Shown piece by piece: positions 8,609 through 9,347 of a stretch of 9,347 nucleotides of DNA. A model generated the notes under the pieces. The model made no database searches, was not told where the DNA came from, and was given only the letters and a program-made list of their open reading frames with translations. Source of the DNA: Anaerolineales bacterium UBA3940 (GTDB taxonomy: Bacteria > Chloroflexota > Anaerolineae > Aggregatilineales > UBA3940). Within the stretch, counting starts at the first letter, position 1, and each line of letters begins with the position of its first letter. The stretch is taken from assembly GCA_002385675.1 (NCBI GenBank), contig DGDY01000088.1, forward strand, positions 1-9,347, written 5' to 3'. The position numbers and the translations under genes were made by a program.

Positions 8609-8646
8609 AGTAGAGGCACAGCATGCTGTGCCTCTACTCGTTTTGT
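8609..8646 (+). terminator. Perfect 30-bp palindrome terminator after fhs
   Basis: Bases 8609-8638 are a perfect palindrome: AGTAGAGGCACAGCA followed at once by its reverse complement. It can fold into a long stem with a minimal loop, and TTTT follows at 8641-8644. It lies 22 bases after the fhs stop, the right place and shape for an intrinsic terminator. Confidence 0.8.
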
Positions 8647-8652
8647 ATAGAG

Positions 8653-8782
8653 TCCACAGATGGCACAGATAGGTAAATGATGATCCACGAATGACACGAA
8701 TAAGTTTTTTTTATTTCTTCATTCGTGCTATTCGTGTCATTCGTTGACTCACTTCCTGTCTTCCCTCTGTGCCATCTGTGGA
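8653..8782. repeat. Nested inverted repeat made of 7-bp words at 9-bp spacing
   Basis: The outer arms are 17-bp perfect: 8653-8669 (TCCACAGATGGCACAGA) against 8766-8782. The inner arms are 15-bp perfect: 8687-8701 (ACGAATGACACGAAT) against 8730-8744. Each arm is itself built from repeated heptamers 9 bases apart: CACAGAT at 8655 and 8664, CACGAAT at 8686 and 8695, ATTCGTG at 8721 and 8730 with a variant ATTCGTT at 8739, and the CTCTGTG/ATCTGTG pair at 8765 and 8774. A T8 run lies at 8705-8712 near the centre. The element fills the gap between convergent fhs and mobA and ends 7 bases from the mobA stop. Similar words scattered between genes are common in environmental bacterial genomes; the function is unknown to me. 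Confidence 0.85.
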
Positions 8783-8789
8783 TCGCCCC

Positions 8790-9347
8790 TCACCCCAGCT
8801 CTGCGGCCAGTTGGCGCGCCTTTTCTAAGTCCTCCGGCGTGTTGACGTTGAAGAAGCTCAGCCGCTCCGGGTCGAACTGGTCGATCTCCTCCCCAGCCAC
8901 CTCGCGCACGCGAACATCGGAGAAGAAGCCGATAACCTTCAGTTCATCGGCGTCCAGCCGCCTGCGGATCGGCTCGATGCAGCCCTTGCCGTAAACAGCG
9001 TACATGCTCTGCGGGTAGCCCCAGCTATTGAGTGGCACGACCACGTCATACCCCTCGCGCTGGCTAGCAAGATAGCTCATGAGCGGGACGCTCAGGAAGG
9101 GCTGGTCGCAGCTTACGACAAGCGTGTGCTCCTCGCCGCTGTGCATCAGTGCAGTGTACAACCCGCCGAGCGGCCCCTTGCGCGGGAGCAGGTCCGCGTA
9201 GATGGGCAGCCCGAGGTGCTCGTACGGCTCGCGGTCGTTGGCGATGATCATCACGTCACCCCCCGCCACCTCGCGCACCCGTTCCAGCACCCGCTCGACA
9301 ATCGGCTTGCCGCCGACCTCCAGCAGCGCCTTGTTCTGCCCCATGCG
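8790..9347 (-). CDS. mobA: Molybdenum cofactor guanylyltransferase (N-terminus beyond the window)
   Basis: MobA attaches GMP from GTP to molybdopterin-Mo, making the guanine dinucleotide cofactor used by DMSO-reductase-family enzymes. The visible 186 residues begin 'RMGQNKALLEVGGKPIVERVL'. In the family this follows a G-G-x-S-x motif, so the true N-terminus with the first GTP-binding glycines lies beyond base 9347; the ATG at 9344 is an internal Met. Counting from that Met, GPLGGLYTAL at 57-66 and CDQPFL at 79-84 (Asp80 at the metal/nucleotide site) are the diagnostic motifs, and 'FFNVNTPEDLEKAR' closes the fold as usual. A related nucleotidyltransferase such as MocA is possible, but the CDxPFL and 'NVNTPEDL' ending favour MobA. 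It ends at TGA 8792-8790, close to the inverted repeat, and is convergent with fhs. Confidence 0.9.
   Translation of the reverse strand, partial: RMGQNKALLEVGGKPIVERVLERVREVAGGDVMIIANDREPYEHLGLPIYADLLPRKGPLGGLYTALMHSGEEHTLVVSCDQPFLSVPLMSYLASQREGYDVVVPLNSWGYPQSMYAVYGKGCIEPIRRRLDADELKVIGFFSDVRVREVAGEEIDQFDPERLSFFNVNTPEDLEKARQLAAELG

Noticed and set aside
8653..8782. CRISPR-like repeat array
   Set aside because: The repeated words are only 7 bases with 2-base gaps, are arranged as inverted repeats, and have no spacers or cas genes.
8653..8782. Insertion sequence or MITE with terminal inverted repeats
   Set aside because: There is no transposase and no flanking target-site duplication that I could identify. 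The internal periodicity is unlike a simple terminal inverted repeat element, although a non-autonomous origin cannot be fully excluded.

Overview
The window is GC-rich bacterial DNA with long, gap-free coding regions. The best guess for the source is an environmental Chloroflexota (Anaerolineae-like) genome or metagenome bin. The hints are the Pro-Thr-rich 'PTPTPTRTP' linker in a membrane-anchored glycosidase-like protein, the actinobacterial/chloroflexal style of the rhodanese and SufE pair, and the overall gene style. This assignment is inference; there is no rRNA or other phylogenetic marker. The first 19 bases are not genomic: they are the Tn5/Nextera mosaic-end sequence, so the left edge is a contig end with untrimmed adapter.

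Layout. (1) 20-2193, minus strand: a large 3'-truncated gene for a membrane-anchored protein with a degenerate GH18-like module, a Pro/Thr linker and the start of a second (beta/alpha)8 glycosidase-like module. Its leader holds a good promoter followed by a terminator-like hairpin before the start codon. (2) 2478-3820, plus strand: an overlapping pair encoding a two-domain rhodanese sulfurtransferase and a SufE-family sulfur acceptor. (3) 3826-3916: two strong hairpin terminators between convergent genes. (4) 3941-4498, minus strand: cysC, adenylylsulfate kinase. (5) 4746-6617, plus strand: an SLC13/DASS permease with two RCK_C (TrkA-C) domains, divergent from cysC. (6) 6811-8586, plus strand: formate-tetrahydrofolate ligase, with its own leader and a 30-bp palindromic terminator. 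(7) 8653-8782: a nested inverted repeat built of 7-bp words spaced every 9 bp. (8) 8790-9347, minus strand: mobA, cut off at its 5' end by the window edge.

How it fits together. Four neighbouring genes point to sulfur metabolism: a probable anion (perhaps sulfate) importer, an APS kinase that makes PAPS, a sulfurtransferase, and a SufE-like persulfide carrier. Fhs supplies 10-formyl-tetrahydrofolate for one-carbon metabolism, and MobA completes the molybdenum cofactor; neither has an obvious operon link to the sulfur genes. I found no mobile element, CRISPR array, tRNA or rRNA, and no convincing new multi-gene system. The least ordinary features are the two-module glycosidase-like protein with its attenuator-like leader, and the 9-bp-periodic inverted repeat before mobA.
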